64,000 nucleotides of DNA, taken from NCBI GenBank assembly GCA_945643635.1, contig CALZFC010000009.1, positions 6,065,001 through 6,129,000 on the forward strand. Direction: 5' to 3'. The notes below the pieces were generated by a model. It was not told the DNA's origin. It searched no databases and was given only the letters and a program-made list of their open reading frames with translations. Below, in pieces: positions 10,601 through 22,855 of this stretch. This stretch comes from Allodiplogaster sudhausi (taxonomy: Eukaryota > Nematoda > Chromadorea > Rhabditida > Diplogasteridae). A program made the translations under genes and the position numbers. Each line of letters opens with the position of its first letter. Within the stretch, counting starts at the first letter, position 1.

Positions 10601-13476
10601 CTCAGATGACTCAACGCTCCACGGCGTCACGACCAAGATTCGCAAGAACAAGGACGGCCGGCCGCGCAAGCGCTCGCAACACACGAAGGGCAACAAACTG
10701 TGGGAGTTTATTCGCGACGCGCTCAAGGACCCGAACACGTGTCCCAGTGTCGTTAGGTATCAATATGATTCTTTAAGTAAACAAAAATACGACAAGTAAA
10801 CAAACAAGATTAACTTGTTTTCCTAACCAGTTAAGACCCAAAGATTAAAGTGCATTTTTCTCAAGGTGGGAAGACCCGCACGAAGGCGTCTTCCGTATCG
10901 TCGAATCGGAGAAGCTGGCTCGTCTGTGGGGCGAGCGAAAGAACAACCAGAAGATGACGTACGAGAAGCTGAGCAGAGCTATGAGGTTTGTCACTCGTTC
11001 AGTTCTTGTACTTCTTGGTTACTTCCTATAGATTATCACCCTTCTGAGTTGCCAACTTGTACTCGTCAACTGTCCATCGTTGTATACATGCAACCAGTTG
11101 CTCACGGTGAATCTTCCCTTTGGGACCACGACCACATGGTTCGGGCCTCTGACAAAACATGTTTTCCATCCATTGTCCTTGTCCTTTCGCCGATTCGCAC
11201 TCCGTAGGTTACCTGGGCGAGAACTTCAATCGCTTTGCTTCGTACCAACGGAATCACTAACATGTTGAAAAGTGAAAGAAGATCGGTGCTCGAAGCAGCG
11301 ACAATTATTACAGCTCTGTGTACTCCCCGAGCCGTGGCACCAGCCTTCTTTTTCTGCAATCTTCTCACTTTCTTCTTGCTCTCTCCCTCTCTCCTTGCAC
11401 CATGTTTTAAAAGACACCATCTTCACCGTTGAAATTTTTTCATACCTGCTTATATGAATGCATGCAGTCACGAGGCATTTATTTTGAAATGGATATTAAC
11501 GGCATGTACAAAGGGTAGTACGTGTGGCATGCTACTGCTGAATACAGCTCGTCATTTTATGCCTAACACGTGTACTTTCCGTCTAAATATGTATAAAAGG
11601 AATACGGCGGCTATGATCGCCTGTCTCTGCTATCTCCCCTCTCTCTCCTTTCTTCTTTGTTCAGGACGTACTACGAGAAGCAGATCCTGGTTCCGGTGCC
11701 CAAGACGGGTCTCTATCCCAAGAAGCTCGTCTACAAGTTCGGTCCGGGCGCAGCCGGTTGGGAGAACTGCCGCCAGCTCGTTGGCATTGCGCCGCCTAAC
11801 TGAGACACTCTTTATCTCTCCCTCTCCTATCTCTGCCTCCCTCGCCCTCTCCCATCTCTCCCTCTCTCTCTCTCTCTCTTTCTTGCTCCCTGCTTCTCTC
11901 GCCTCTCCTTTCCACGCACGATCCTCTACAACCTCTCACGACATCTCTTCCTCCTCTCTGCATGCTGCCATCATCTACAAGAGATCCGCCTCCTCACGCA
12001 TCTGCCGGTACGCGTCATAACAATAACAAAACTATTATGCTAACTCACTCCAACTCCTCTTTTATTCCGTAAAAGTAAGGAAAAAATATATTTAAACAAA
12101 AATCATCATTCCACGCTAATTTAGCGCGTTTATAAAGCGATTGTAATACACTTAGCGGGCGATTCATGGGTGGGTGATGTTTGGAACCGAGAGACAGTTG
12201 ATGACTTTAAATGACGGCAGCGGTCTGGGGGACGCCGTAATCCCCTTCTCTCGACGACATCACACGCGGATGTACTGGAAGAGGAGAGGGAAGTGGAGAG
12301 AGACGGAGATTGGGCAGAGAAAGAAAGTATAGAGAGAGTAGCAGAGAAGGAAGGGCACGGCGAGGGTGGCAACGGAAAGATAAGTGTGCGTGTGTGTGCC
12401 TGTGAACTTTAGCCTAAGTGGTTGGGCTGAAAAAGGCACAACTCTATGTGTGCAAGAAGGCACGAGACGTCTCTGTGACGACGAATTGAAACGGGAATTA
12501 ATTATGTAGAGTAGCCAGAGAGAGAAAGAGAGAGAGAGAGAGAGAAAGACAGACAGATAAAGAGAGAGAGAGAGAGCACAAGAACGCCGTGAATTCGGGA
12601 GCGGTGAAGGACGTGGTCTATTTGGTTATGCGCTAGATGCTAACAACACTTATTATTTGTTTTACTTGAATTTGTTTTATGGAAAAGAAACTTGAAAACG
12701 CTGCGGGCTTCAGTGTGCTAATTAGATATGCCTACTAAACGTTTGCGTTCTCGCCTGCTGCCCTCTCGTTTACAGCGAAACTTAAAAATTTCACGCGGTT
12801 GGCGCATGCTTTTTTTAAAAATGAAACGAACCCATCGTAGAAAGAGCGTTGCAAGTCCACAAGCTGCTTCATCCATGGCCAGAGAATTGCGACTTCGTTC
12901 ATCATGCGGAATAGCATAGATGATCACTTTAAAAAATGTTCATTTAGACGTTTCACTCTTTGTGAAAATGCTGAAAGATAAAAGCGAACGAAAAATTATT
13001 ATAAAAGGGACTGCGAGCTCACTTTGTCATTCGAGACATTTTGCGTGAACGAAAAGCGGGAGAGTATATAGTTTAGAGAGACAGAGAGAGGAAGGGACTG
13101 CAATAATTTCATGAACAATTGGAAAAGCTGACTTCTTGGTCTTCTTTAAATAAGTTCTTGCTAATTTAGGTACTATTACAACACGAAGATTCTGCTGCCG
13201 GTGAGCGGCCGCCGGCTCGTCTACAAGTTTGGCCCGTCTGCACGTGACTGGGCAGTGTCTGGCGGCGGCGGCGGAATGCTCGGCGCCGGCGTCCTCTCGG
13301 CGCCGCACTTTTACGAGAGCGGCGACGATGCGGAGGACGACGATGCGGCCGACGAAGAGCTGGCCGAGGACGAGGAGGCGGAGGAGATGAAGCCTCAGAT
13401 CAGCACTCTCTGCCCTCCTCCGTCCCATCTCACTGGCTTTCCGAACTCGTTCCCGACGCCCTCCAGTCATTTCTAG
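1..13476 (+). CDS. ESE/ELF3-type ETS transcription factor, multi-exon, 5'-partial
   Basis: Sequence-specific nuclear DNA-binding regulator. Exons: 1-293, 467-623, 1168-1255, 1576-1730, 5722-5858, 6554-6680, 6762-6873, 6969-7042, 7163-7342, 9986-10060, 10228-10521, 10606-10756, 10866-10985, then either 11665-11803 or 13170-13476. Phases match at every junction except inside 10228-10521, where one base seems missing near 10345. The N-terminal part is Ala/Gln/Pro-rich with poly-Gln and poly-Ala runs, as in activation or linker regions. Exons 5722-7042 encode a PNT (Pointed) domain containing [16 protein letters not shown]. Exon 10606-10756 has an AT-hook (DGRPRKR) directly before the ETS domain start [12 protein letters not shown]. 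Exon 10866-10985 carries [12 protein letters not shown] and the recognition helix [11 protein letters not shown]. The order PNT, AT-hook, ETS is that of vertebrate ELF3/EHF. The start codon lies upstream of the window. Family call is strong; orthology to a named gene is not claimed. Confidence 0.9.
1262..1338. repeat. (GA)n microsatellite
   Basis: GA run starting six bases after the donor of the ETS exon ending at 1255. Confidence 0.9.
1731..5721. other. Large ETS-gene intron, microsatellite-rich
   Basis: About 4 kb between matching splice sites at 1730 and 5722. It holds CT-rich low-complexity blocks (2470-2650, 3180-3245, 3510-3560, 4490-4520, 5075-5260), GA blocks (4282-4331, 4800-4870) and a 21-bp perfect tandem duplication near 3799-3841. 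I see no convincing exon in either strand; the open frames are the Ser/Leu and Arg/Glu translations expected of CT/GA repeats. Confidence 0.6.
2487..2640. repeat. (CT)n microsatellite
   Basis: Pure CT run of about 40 bases then interrupted CT/CCCT repeats, in the first large ETS intron. Confidence 0.9.
8231..9123 (+). mobile_element. Decayed Merlin (IS1016/ISXO2-type) DNA transposon with 9-bp target duplication
   Basis: The 9-bp direct repeat CGCAAAATC at 8231-8239 and 9115-9123 flanks about 875 bp. The ends are inverted repeats: CTATTCTAGTGTAGG on the left and its complement on the right. Each arm continues as a tandem array of a roughly 20-bp unit containing AGGCGTCCCATGG, about nine copies per arm in opposite orientation. 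The interior (8437-8912) encodes pieces of an ISXO2/DDE transposase: [12 protein letters not shown], then [16 protein letters not shown] and IERGTGDKS, then [14 protein letters not shown] and [13 protein letters not shown]. Target duplications of 8-9 bp are the known hallmark of the Merlin superfamily. The copy is dead (see the pseudogene entry). It lies in the ETS-gene intron between 7342 and 9986. Confidence 0.85.
8437..8912 (+). pseudogene. Merlin/ISXO2 transposase remnant
   Basis: Plus-strand fragments in order match the ISXO2-like transposase fold. In the first, the catalytic Asp expected in the VEIDES context is Ala (VEIAES, codon GCT near 8525). A 46-bp GT-AG interval (8548-8593) separates LFFK from AKYNRGR in the same phase and looks like a small intron. 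After IERGTGDKS there is a stop, and about 30 family residues are missing before the second catalytic Asp region (SDG, then TGA where Trp is expected, then AAYGGIYAL). The C-terminal part from YDHDYVNHK to LLPSYLYQY is intact, including the Glu of HTQSIEATW. Lost catalytic Asp, internal deletion, frame change and stop mean no activity. Confidence 0.8.
11665..11803 (+). CDS. ETS gene terminal exon A (isoform A C-terminus)
   Basis: Acceptor TTCAG at 11660-11664 joins in phase 2 to the exon ending at 10985. It encodes [15 protein letters not shown], then [18 protein letters not shown] and a short tail ending APPN before TGA at 11801-11803. This completes the ETS domain (last two strands, KLVYKFG). 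It replaces the usual YYY with TYY and has a longer beta-turn (PKTGLYPKK) than exon B. It is an alternative to the exon at 13170, since each carries its own stop. Confidence 0.85.
13170..13476 (+). CDS. ETS gene terminal exon B (isoform B C-terminus)
   Basis: Acceptor ATTTAG ending at 13169 joins in the same phase 2 to the exon ending at 10985. It encodes [21 protein letters not shown] and then PSARDW, an orthodox ETS end close to vertebrate ELF3/EHF. A C-terminal tail follows: a Gly stretch, a long acidic segment (Asp/Glu/Ala, about 13320-13390) and a Pro/Ser-rich end, with TAG at 13474-13476. The acidic tail is absent from isoform A, so the two isoforms should differ in trans-regulatory properties as well as in the DNA-binding domain. 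That functional difference is inference. Confidence 0.85.
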
Positions 13477-16260
13477 AAGAGGAGACCCATTCCCTCTATT
13501 CAGTCATCCTTAGACCCAACCACTCAGATACCTCTTGGCATGCAGACAGCCGTCCCTAGTCTTCCCACTCCATCCAAACGCCGAAGATTCTTGCCTCTGT
13601 TGCTTCAAAGCTCTCTCTTTTCCTATTTTCTATATCTCGATCAATAATTCTTAATCATTCGATAGCATCTAAAAGAAGCACAACGAACCTCTTCCTCTCA
13701 ACGCCGATTCGCTCTGCCCACTCCTCCCTCCCCCCCCCCCTTTCTCACCCTCTGCATCAAGCATAATGAATCCTCGTGTGATGCGTGCTCGTTCTCACAA
13801 TCAGTCCATTGTACTCTTCGTCCCCACTTTTCTCCATTCTTTACCGTGCCTCTTGGAAAGGTCAAGTTCTCGAAAAATGTCCGTCTAGAAAGTCGTTTCT
13901 TGCCATAACTCAGTAGAAAACGTAAGAGATTCAAGAAGGGGCGCTGGGACGAGTCTTCTGCTCTACGTTTTTTTGTCCCCTCTCCCTCCCTTCTGCGCCG
14001 TTTTCGAATTATTCAATAACACTTGTAATGTCAATAACAAGATTTTTATTACTTCCAGCCACCAAGAGACGATTCTATGATTCTGTTCAATGCGTGTTCT
14101 ATGCTGCAAGGTGTTTACTCGGAATGTTCAATGTCCCTTTCTCGCTCTAAGTCTCTCTCTTTCTCTCGGTCTCTATGTCACTCCTCCCTTTGCCGATTCA
14201 GGTATCCTCCTCTAATCCTGGTCGAAAACTCGCGACATCGCTATGCAATCTTCTTATCATTTTTATGTTAATGTTCGTCCGCCCACATTCTCAACTTTCT
14301 TTACCTTATTTTCTGCCGCGTTCCTTCCCTCTCGCTCTCTCTAAACTCTCTCCCCATCCGAACACTCTCTCGCTGCTGCACATTTCCTCTGTCTCTCTCT
14401 CTGTTCCATACATTCTCAACGACTGCTGCTAATCCGATTGGCCAATGACCGTCTGCCGTCTTGGCGGGCAAGGGGTAGCTGCCAGCCGTTAGTGCATGGG
14501 AGGAGTCTGCTTTGTCTTCCTTCTGCCCAGATTGTGTCTGTAGCACTTATCCAGAGTACAAACAGCTCGTTTACTTTTCTTTCACAGCCGAATCAAAATG
14601 TTAACGGTTTTCTTCTTCAAAACGAAAAAGCAACCCGAGTTACGGCGGGAGCCGATTTATTAGAGCCGATTGATAAATACAAAATAAATTATAAAATGCG
14701 TACTATGTATGCCATGTTACGATTCCATAAGGCAGTCCTTATTATTGTTGCCCTTTGTTCTCTTGTCTCTTTTATTCCCGTTCTCAGCTCCCTCCTATAC
14801 CCTCATGAAGACCATCTAAGCCTAGGCACGGATGAATGTTGTTAAGCTATGGAGCGTCATAATATAATTATTGCGTGTTTGTCCCGTTATGCTGTTTACT
14901 CTTCTTTTTCTTCGTTTTCTCTATATCCCTGTCGATTCAGCGTAGTTTTAGCAAAACAGAAATGTCTATTTGAAAGATTATCTCTATGTATGTATTATTC
15001 TTCCTACTCAGACGAAAGTGTTTATCATAGAGGTACTGCTAGAGTATGCGTACGATTCTACAAGAGTGCTCTCGGTGTTGTGGCATATAATACACATGTT
15101 TAACACACATAATTATATATAAATTTATATATATATGTATGGATCGCTGCTTTCTTTTCCTTCCCTCTCTCTATTTCGTTGACTAGCGTGTGAAGCAGTC
15201 CATCTAGTTTGTTTTCATTGTCTTGGTACGTAGCGAGACCAGTTGAAAGGCATGATCAGATATGCCGTCTGCAACCTCCGGTGGAAACTCCCTGAACAAT
15301 GCGCGTATACAAAGTAGTCTTCTCTCTCTCCTCTCGCTCTCTCACTGTCTGCTCGATTATTCTCTCCTGATTCGTTCTAGATTTCACTACGTGGTTGAGA
15401 ATTCGCCATCAGCGGACAGTCCGCGAATGAGGGTTGATGACTCTAGAATAAAACGGTGAAAAGACTATTGCAGAATAAACTGTCCTCTATTTCTTCTTCA
15501 ACTAATCATGTTCACTCGTTTGTACTTGTAGTCTCGGCTTCATGTAATTATACGCTTTTCAATGTCGCTGCCGCTTACTCAGTCCCTCTGTATCTTGCAT
15601 ATTTGAACACCTCTTCGATCTCATCCATTGGAATGTATAAGAGAACAAGAAAGGGATAAAGCAGATGTCGGACGGCCTACGTGTAAGAGATGTTACAAAT
15701 GAGATGTCACCTATGTAACGGACCTGCTCAAGATAGAAAATACAACTAACTTGAACTCGATTTGAAAGACATGAATGAATGATTGGTCAAAAAAGAGGAA
15801 TTTTACGACTTCGCACCGTCATATTCATATGCATATGTAAGTAATTATGAAGCAAGCAATGTGAAATGATTGAAGTCTTTATTGAACAATTTTATGGATG
15901 AAATACTAACAGTTTGCAGCGAAAATCTCTCTATACACATATTTATATTATATTTGCAGAATTGAGAAACAGACTACAAAACCGTGAAGTAAACTGAGGT
16001 ATTCGATAGCCCATCAAATCACAGAAGCACTCTTACGAACCATACATACACATACATATGTAGGCATACCGCACTCAGCGGAGAGAGAGAGAGAGAGAGG
16101 ATGAAAAACCTATACTACCCAATGAGGTATGGGGGCGTTGCAGTGTTTTTTTTTGTTATAGAAATTTTTTTTGGTATGAATATGGATGCGAACGCGGCCC
16201 GGGCCATCAATGTTCTCAAGCTTTCCATGAGAACCATGTCGGCAGATGAATGTGAGAGAT
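13477..16260. other. Intergenic DNA between convergent ETS and CHK genes
   Basis: The ETS gene (plus) and the CHK gene (minus) end facing this 2.8-kb interval. It contains a C-run at 13731-13740, CT-rich patches (14150-14170, 14330-14405, 15320-15350) and a GA tract (16080-16100). It presumably includes both 3' UTRs. No family-like open frame was found. Confidence 0.5.
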
Positions 16261-19200
16261 CTAGAGGCCCGAAGACGCAAGGTTTTCCAGATGGAAGGCG
16301 AGCGCGTCCTCGGCGAGTGCCTCGAGACGCTCTGCGATTGCCTGACGCTGCGTCGCATCAGGCGCGGACAGGCGGCCGATGATCGCGAGACGAGCGAATA
16401 CGGTGACGGCGAGGAAGGGAAAGAGCAGACGGTAGCTACGCTCCAGCTAAACAATTCAATGTTCCTGACAACAAAGCGTAGTAATTCAAGGCAAATTCTG
16501 TGGTCGCTTTACGTAAAGCAAATTTAGGCAGGAAACTATTTTTCTGTCAGAAGATGCGTGCAGACCTCTTGAATGGTGTACGTGACTTCTGCGCCTCCCA
16601 ACTCTTCGCTCATGTAACCATGCAGTTTCTCGAGTGCTCTTTGCCAATAGCCGCGTCTCTCGATGCCCGAGAGAGACATGCACAGAAAGAAGACGAGATC
16701 CTCGGCCGGCGTGCCCACGTGCGTCCACTTTAACGTAAGATCAAATTATATACTACAAAAATTCTTTTTTTTTCTATTAGATAAAATACTTAATGTATGT
16801 ATTATATGTTATTTTCCTTGTAAGTTTCTTCCGATGATATCGGCGAGCTAACAGTTAGCGTTCGAGTTCTGTGAAATTTATTCTCACCTGTTTTCTCATA
16901 TGTTAATAAGGCTGACTTCACACTGCCGGCACTTGGTAGACATATTGTATTCATGACTGACTTGCCAGTCGACCACCGACTTCAGAAGGCGCGTGCCTCT
17001 GAGATCCCGCTCATGCTGCCAGATGATGTTAGGCGGCCACAGATCGCCGTTGCAGATGACATGCGGCAGCTCTACACAGCAAGAATAAGAGTATACAATA
17101 TAAATGTAGGTACAAATTTGGGTAATATTCGACTACATAAGGAATAAAGAGAGCAAGTTTGTGGATGACTTGCTTATACTTATATCTCACACTTTAATAG
17201 CAGACATGGCACGGCACGTGCACGTTGTACATACATATAAGTTTGTTTAAGTGATTGAGCGCACTCAGAGCAGATTCTCTTGGTTGTTATTGTTCCAGTG
17301 AGCACCGCGTGCTCCGTTATCAAGCGCGTGCTGGTTATCTCATTCTCGTTAAACCCAGACAAGACACAGACACAAACAATATTGTGCTTGTGCCTGTCTA
17401 CATATGTCTCTCTCTCTCTTTCATATTCCCTCCAGGCTCCTACAGTACCTGCGGTCAACTTGGTCGGAAGATCGAGATCGTAGATCGTCTCAATGAAGGG
17501 CAGCAACTTCTGCGAGGCTGCTGCAACACCGGCGCCAAAGTGATCGCAGACCTCGGCGAATATCTCTTGGACAATCTGAATGAAAAACATTAGAAGAGAA
17601 AAAATATCCAAGAGAATTTTCAAAGGGAATTAATTAATTAGCTTACCTAAAAGTTAGACATTGTGAAACAAGATGTGACCTGCGTATGGAGCATCGCATC
17701 GCCGGTCGCCCTCCACGGGCTGATATGGAATCGGCTGTTCGTGGCCATTCGAGAGCGAACGCCCATTACTTGAAGCCTCGCCACCACTCGCAGCACCTTT
17801 CATTCACTTATGTTTTTCTCTTCTGCTTTCAGAAACATGATTAATTAACATAATGAATAAAAAAACCATCTCACAATTAATATAAATGACTCAAGTAATA
17901 TACATATACCAGAAGTTTGCCCAAAATAAAGCTATAATAACTTGGTCTGCTTCGCCTGGCAGTAGTCCCTCGAAGATTGTAGTCGTGTATCCTTCCATAA
18001 ATTCCATCATAATGTGGCCGACCGGTTGCTCGAGCTGAAAAAGAAAAGAAACGAGCGTGGAAAAATGGCGACCTTCACTTCCGGCGTGAGCTTCTTATTA
18101 TTATTGAGCGGTACTTATCACAACAGAATAGACTAGATAGACGAAGGAAAATAAATATCGGATATCACATGATATCGGATAGAGTATTATGTATGCCCGG
18201 CTGCTTTATGTAGAAAAGCTAACATATACATAATGGTAAATAATACATAATCCCTATGTCTAGGCATTTCGCGATATTCGCAAGGTATATTTTGGCGGAT
18301 AAACCGGCAAATACCCCACCTAAGGAAAAGCACCAAAACAGATTAGTCAATTAAAATTCACAAAGCGCGCTTGCCAAAAAACATTATGTGAATACATATG
18401 TACATATGTATTACTTGTGATTATTTCTTGATAACCGAGACGAGCAAACTGCATTTCTATAGGAATTTCATTTCCTCACTATGTTTTAACTCCCTAATTT
18501 GTTTCGCTTAATTTTTTTTCTCGATGGCACTGACGCTAATGTCCTGCAGAAGAATAGGCCTTGGAACGGACAGCCACGCCGCCGTCTCTTCTCCCGCCGC
18601 CTTCCCATCGATGTAGCGATAGAACTCAGTCTCCGTGTTATGAGACTGCAATCTCTGACTCACTCATACCCCACAACTAATCTGCATTTGCTTTGATTCT
18701 TAGTAAATCGCATGGCTTACGCCTCAGCTTCCTCTTGAATATTATATATTCATCATATTGCATTGAAGCATGCATCACTAATGCTTTTAGTGGATTTGAA
18801 AAGAGTTGTCAGAAGAAAGATGACGTCACTAGGATTGCTCTTTTCGTATTTTTTCTATTAATTTTTGAAAGGTTACTCTTGATTACTATTTTAATGATCC
18901 TGAAAGCCGCGCACCTCGATTAGTCTTCTCTCGTTGGCCGGTTCAAGTAGCTTCGAGCCCTTGCTAAGCATGCGCTCGAGCAACTTGAGCCCTGAACACG
19001 CTGCGAATTCTCAGTCATTAGCCGAATGCGGAAAACATGCACGGAATAGATACATGTATACATTATTAGACATAAAATGTAAACATTATTAATATATTAG
19101 CACATTAACGACACCAATGAGATAGTGTAGTACCTTCGCTGCATGAGAACTTGAAGACTACAGTATCCGGAAGGATGTGCGCCGGCTCTCCGCCTTGCCA

Positions 19201-20056
19201 GTCGGGATGTAGGGTGCAGCAGACTGATTGGAATCCCTGAATAATAAATACTTTTTATGAAATAAAATAAATCAAAAATTCTCATGATTAAATTCGAATG
19301 AAAGTAACAAGTCTTTTGTAACGATTCACTTACGCTTTCTTTGCCAATTTGCCGCAAAGAGCGTCGCGGCCCGACTGCCGCCGTCGTGCCGAGCGCATCT
19401 CTCAGCATCTGCTCGATCTCATTCCACGTGCATTCTCCGAGCGTGAGCAGTCGCTTCTCCTCGGCATCGCACTCGGACGCTGCGGCGACCGCCGCCGCCG
19501 CGGCGCCATCCGTGCCGCCGAACGAGACGCCGGCACCCGGAGATGGCAGCGTCCTCTGCTCCATCGTCTCACATGCCACGCCGCCTTCTGAGCGAGCACT
19601 CTTATAGTTCGGCTGCTTTAGCCCTTTTGTTTGTCTCTCTTGAAAAGGTAGCCACAGTATTCTTGGAATAATTGGAGTGCCCGAGGGCATGCCATGTCCT
19701 CCCCATTCTGAAAATGGAAAGCAGAAGGGCAGCATGAGAGAACGGTCCGTGTTCAGGGAATCTGTGAAGAAAGGGGGGGGAGAGTGCTAGCATTATTCCC
19801 AGAATTAGACACAAAAGCGGTTCCGAGTGTGCACAGAGTGCAGACTGAGTACGGTAGCGGGAATTAAGCATTCTGAAGGGAAGGAGGAAGGAAGCTCATT
19901 TGCAGAATAATGCGGATAAGGACGTCATTAGAAGGGATTGTAGTTTGTAGGAGCATAGAAAGAGATGAAGAGAGAGAGAGAAAGAATGAGAGAGATGAAG
20001 AGAGAGAGAGAAAGAATGAGAGAGATGAAGAGAGAGAGAGAAAGAATGAGAGAGAT

Positions 20057-20095
<39 letters not shown>

Positions 20096-20188
20096 AGTGT
20101 CTGTCGAGGCAGCCGACTTCTACTCACCTGCACTCGCATACTGATGCTGCTCCACCGCCACGCGCCTCGTCTGGCCTTGATTTCTCAT
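16261..20188 (-). CDS. CHK/DUF1679 kinase-like protein
   Basis: Eleven exons read on the minus strand, all phases consistent, 506 aa: 20188-20128, 19707-19334, 19236-19134, 18991-18915, 18645-18535, 18034-17942, 17796-17680, 17575-17449, 17071-16962, 16727-16566, 16446-16261. The first exon starts MRNQGQTRR and has a strong GTGAGT donor. An Ala/Gly-rich N-terminal extension of about 120 residues precedes the family start (CTWNEIEQMLRDALG). Family landmarks follow in order: LPDTVVFKFSCSEG (ATP-binding lysine strand), HNTETEFYRYI, GHIMMEFMEG, the catalytic loop CNGDLWPPNIIWQ, VVDWQ and GTPAEDLVFFLCMSLSG. This resembles nematode DUF1679 and the choline-kinase-like (CHK) superfamily; substrates of these proteins are mostly unknown. 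The usual HxD histidine is Asn (NGD), while the Asp and the following Asn are kept. No signal peptide; probably cytosolic. Confidence 0.85.
19968..20090. repeat. 30-bp GA-rich tandem repeat inside the CHK first intron
   Basis: Four near-perfect head-to-tail copies of a unit made of AGAGATGAAG followed by GA repeats and AAAGAATG, ending in a pure GA run. It lies between the first two CHK exons. Confidence 0.8.
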
Positions 20189-20411
20189 CAGCGATTGAAT
20201 AGGAAGATGAAGAAGAAGAAGCTTGTCTGCTGTTAACTTCCGGTTTCCTGGAAGGAGAGATGACCTTTCAAGATAACATCATCTTCTACATCGACTTAGA
20301 ACATCCGTCATAGTTAATAACGAGAATCGCCGGCTGCAAGCAATGGCTCGCGGTGCTTCTTAGAATGGCCACTGTTGCCTGGAGGCATGCAACGGTTGAG
20401 CAGAGAGAGAT

Positions 20412-20447
<36 letters not shown>

Positions 20448-21849
20448 GGCGAGAAAGAGAGAGAGAAACAGAGAGAGGAGGAGGTGCGCGGAAGAGAAAA
20501 AAAAGAAGAATAAAAAGTGTATGAACAAGTAAAAGTGTGAGCCTTCCGGGCAATGGAAGGGTAGGCAGTTCAAAAGAATATAGGACGTGGTAACTAAATA
20601 CATACCTGGCGTAAGATCTTCTAGCTATGCAATGAGGTTCTCTTGCCAGCTAGACACTTTTGACGGTTTAAGAATCTTGTCGTTTTCTTCGAAAGAGGGA
20701 GGGAGGGAGAGAGAGAGAAAGAGACCAAGAGAGACAGAATGAGAGAGAGTGTGGGAGAGTGAGAGAGTGAGAGACTGACATTTACATACAGGCATAGATA
20801 TCTCTGCTTCCGGGACAAGTCATAGAGAGCAGTTGATTTTATGCCAGACTACGATCTCTGGCTATAAGAGAGCCTTGATATGTCGAAGAAGACTTTGGAA
20901 CCGAACGAGGAAGTGTGGCGAAGTAAAAAAAAAGAGGAAGGAAGTAGAATAATATGCGCACGCCCCTGAGGCAGCGGTCAAAGCAGGAGGAGGGAGAGAC
21001 ATGACTAGACAGTAATGGCCGTGTTGGCACGTTGCCAGACGGGCAGACGGGAATGGACTAGACAAGAATGCGCGTGCACTCTGGCTATCACGCTTGGAGA
21101 TGAAGCATCGCGCACTAATCCAAGGAAGTACACTGACTACGTTCAAGACGTCCAAACTTGTAGCCCCGCAACAGAGACATCGCCTCCCCCCAACTCCACA
21201 TCGTAACGGGAAAGCCACTACAGAATGGCAAACTCGCTGAGAGACTATCAAGTTCGAGTTCATGCGAAGCAACTTCTACAGCGGGGGAGACAAAGGCCGG
21301 AAGGCATTTAGTGTGCCAAGTGTACAAACGAATGTAGCCGTCTTGAAGAAGCAGAAGAAAAAGAAACATGAGGTACATAGAACTGAAAGGATTGCGGCTC
21401 TCCCACGAAGTGGCCGAGTGGGAGGCTGTTACTGGGACCGATCAGGAACTAGAGCCCTTCTCAATCGTTGCCATTGGACAGAGCTGATAGTAAGCGAGGA
21501 TGCAATCGCATGCATTCAATAAACGAGTATGAATGAAGTTAAGAGGGACTGAGAAAAGAAGGAATAGATCCAGAGTGAGGAAGAAATTAGGCATTGAGAG
21601 CAGGAGAAGGAGAAAGAGAGACTTAGATGGTGAGAGAGACATACAGAAAGAGTCCATGAGATAGAAAAACCAAGAAAGAAAAAGAGTGAAATAGAGATAG
21701 AGAGAAAGAGGGAAAGAAAGGAGAAATAGCGCATTTACAGTAGTAAATCTGTGGTTAATCGCAGTCAGCTCGCGCAGCCGACGACATCCTATCCAATGGC
21801 GCGAACCGTGTAAACATCCTCTATCTCTCGCTCACTCTTTTCTTATTCC

Positions 21850-21885
21850 ATTCATCTCTCTCTCTCTCGAAATCTCTCTCTCTTC

Positions 21886-21922
<37 letters not shown>

Positions 21923-21940
21923 TAACTCTCTCGCCTCTCG
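21850..21940. repeat. (CT)n microsatellite
   Basis: CT arrays with short interruptions in intergenic DNA upstream of the CHK gene. Confidence 0.9.
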
Positions 21941-22855
21941 CCGCTTACTTGTTCCTTGCTTCTTTATTTTTTGCCACGGCAAATCGAAGATCACACCACA
22001 CGCAAGCCATATTTTTGCATGAATTTGTTTACGCTACCACGCATCCAGATGTTTTATAGGCAATGCGCAAGCGTTATTCTTTCATATTTTTGTTTATACA
22101 GTGAGAAAAAAGAGACAGATGTCAGGAATTTACACCTCAAGGCTACACTTTAGCCCAGAGAATATAGTAAAACGAAGTCGAATAGAGACGCTTTTAGAGA
22201 TATGAATGCATCCAGAAATCACAGGCGTTTATCCATTTATGATGACTAAGCAGTATCCTATTTTCTCTCAACTCCTCTCTCGCTTTCTCTATCACTTTCT
22301 GAAAACGGCCGCATATTAAGATATCTCTTTGTATCACACCTCCCTCTGCTCTCACACCCTGATATGTCTCGTTTAAGGGATGTCTCAAGCTCGAATAACA
22401 TACATGTATGCAGACATATAGACACAGACACTTATCAATGTGAGCGGTCCCGACGTAGAGAGAGCGGCGCTAGACGGCCCGAGGAAAGGCTCTGGGTGCG
22501 CAAGGCAACGACATTCCCCCAAGCGGGGTCAGTAGACACTGTTCCCGGCCTCCCCCCTCCTTAAATGCGGACGGAAGACACGAATGAACACTCGATCTTG
22601 TGCATATTCCGTCATGAACACGGCTAAGTTGTAGTTGGAAAAGAGTCCAATAGTTTCGGGGGATTGCATCAGTAGCCAGTCTGCACATTAATGCACGCTC
22701 TCGGCATAAAAGCAAGCTCTTTTTCTGTTGGTGATGATGCGTGGGAGTCTATGAGCTTAACTGTAGCCAGAATCTCATACAAGAATGGGCTAAAGTAGAC
22801 TTTAGCCTCTTGCTCCCCCTCTTTTTGCTGGCTCTCCTCTCCATACCTCTCTGTC

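Noticed and set aside
18228..18330. Possible extra CHK exon reading GVFAGLSAKIYLANIAKC on the minus strand
   Set aside because: The exons at 18645-18535 and 18034-17942 join directly in phase 0 and give a natural family sequence; the extra piece needs weak splice sites and no good donor.
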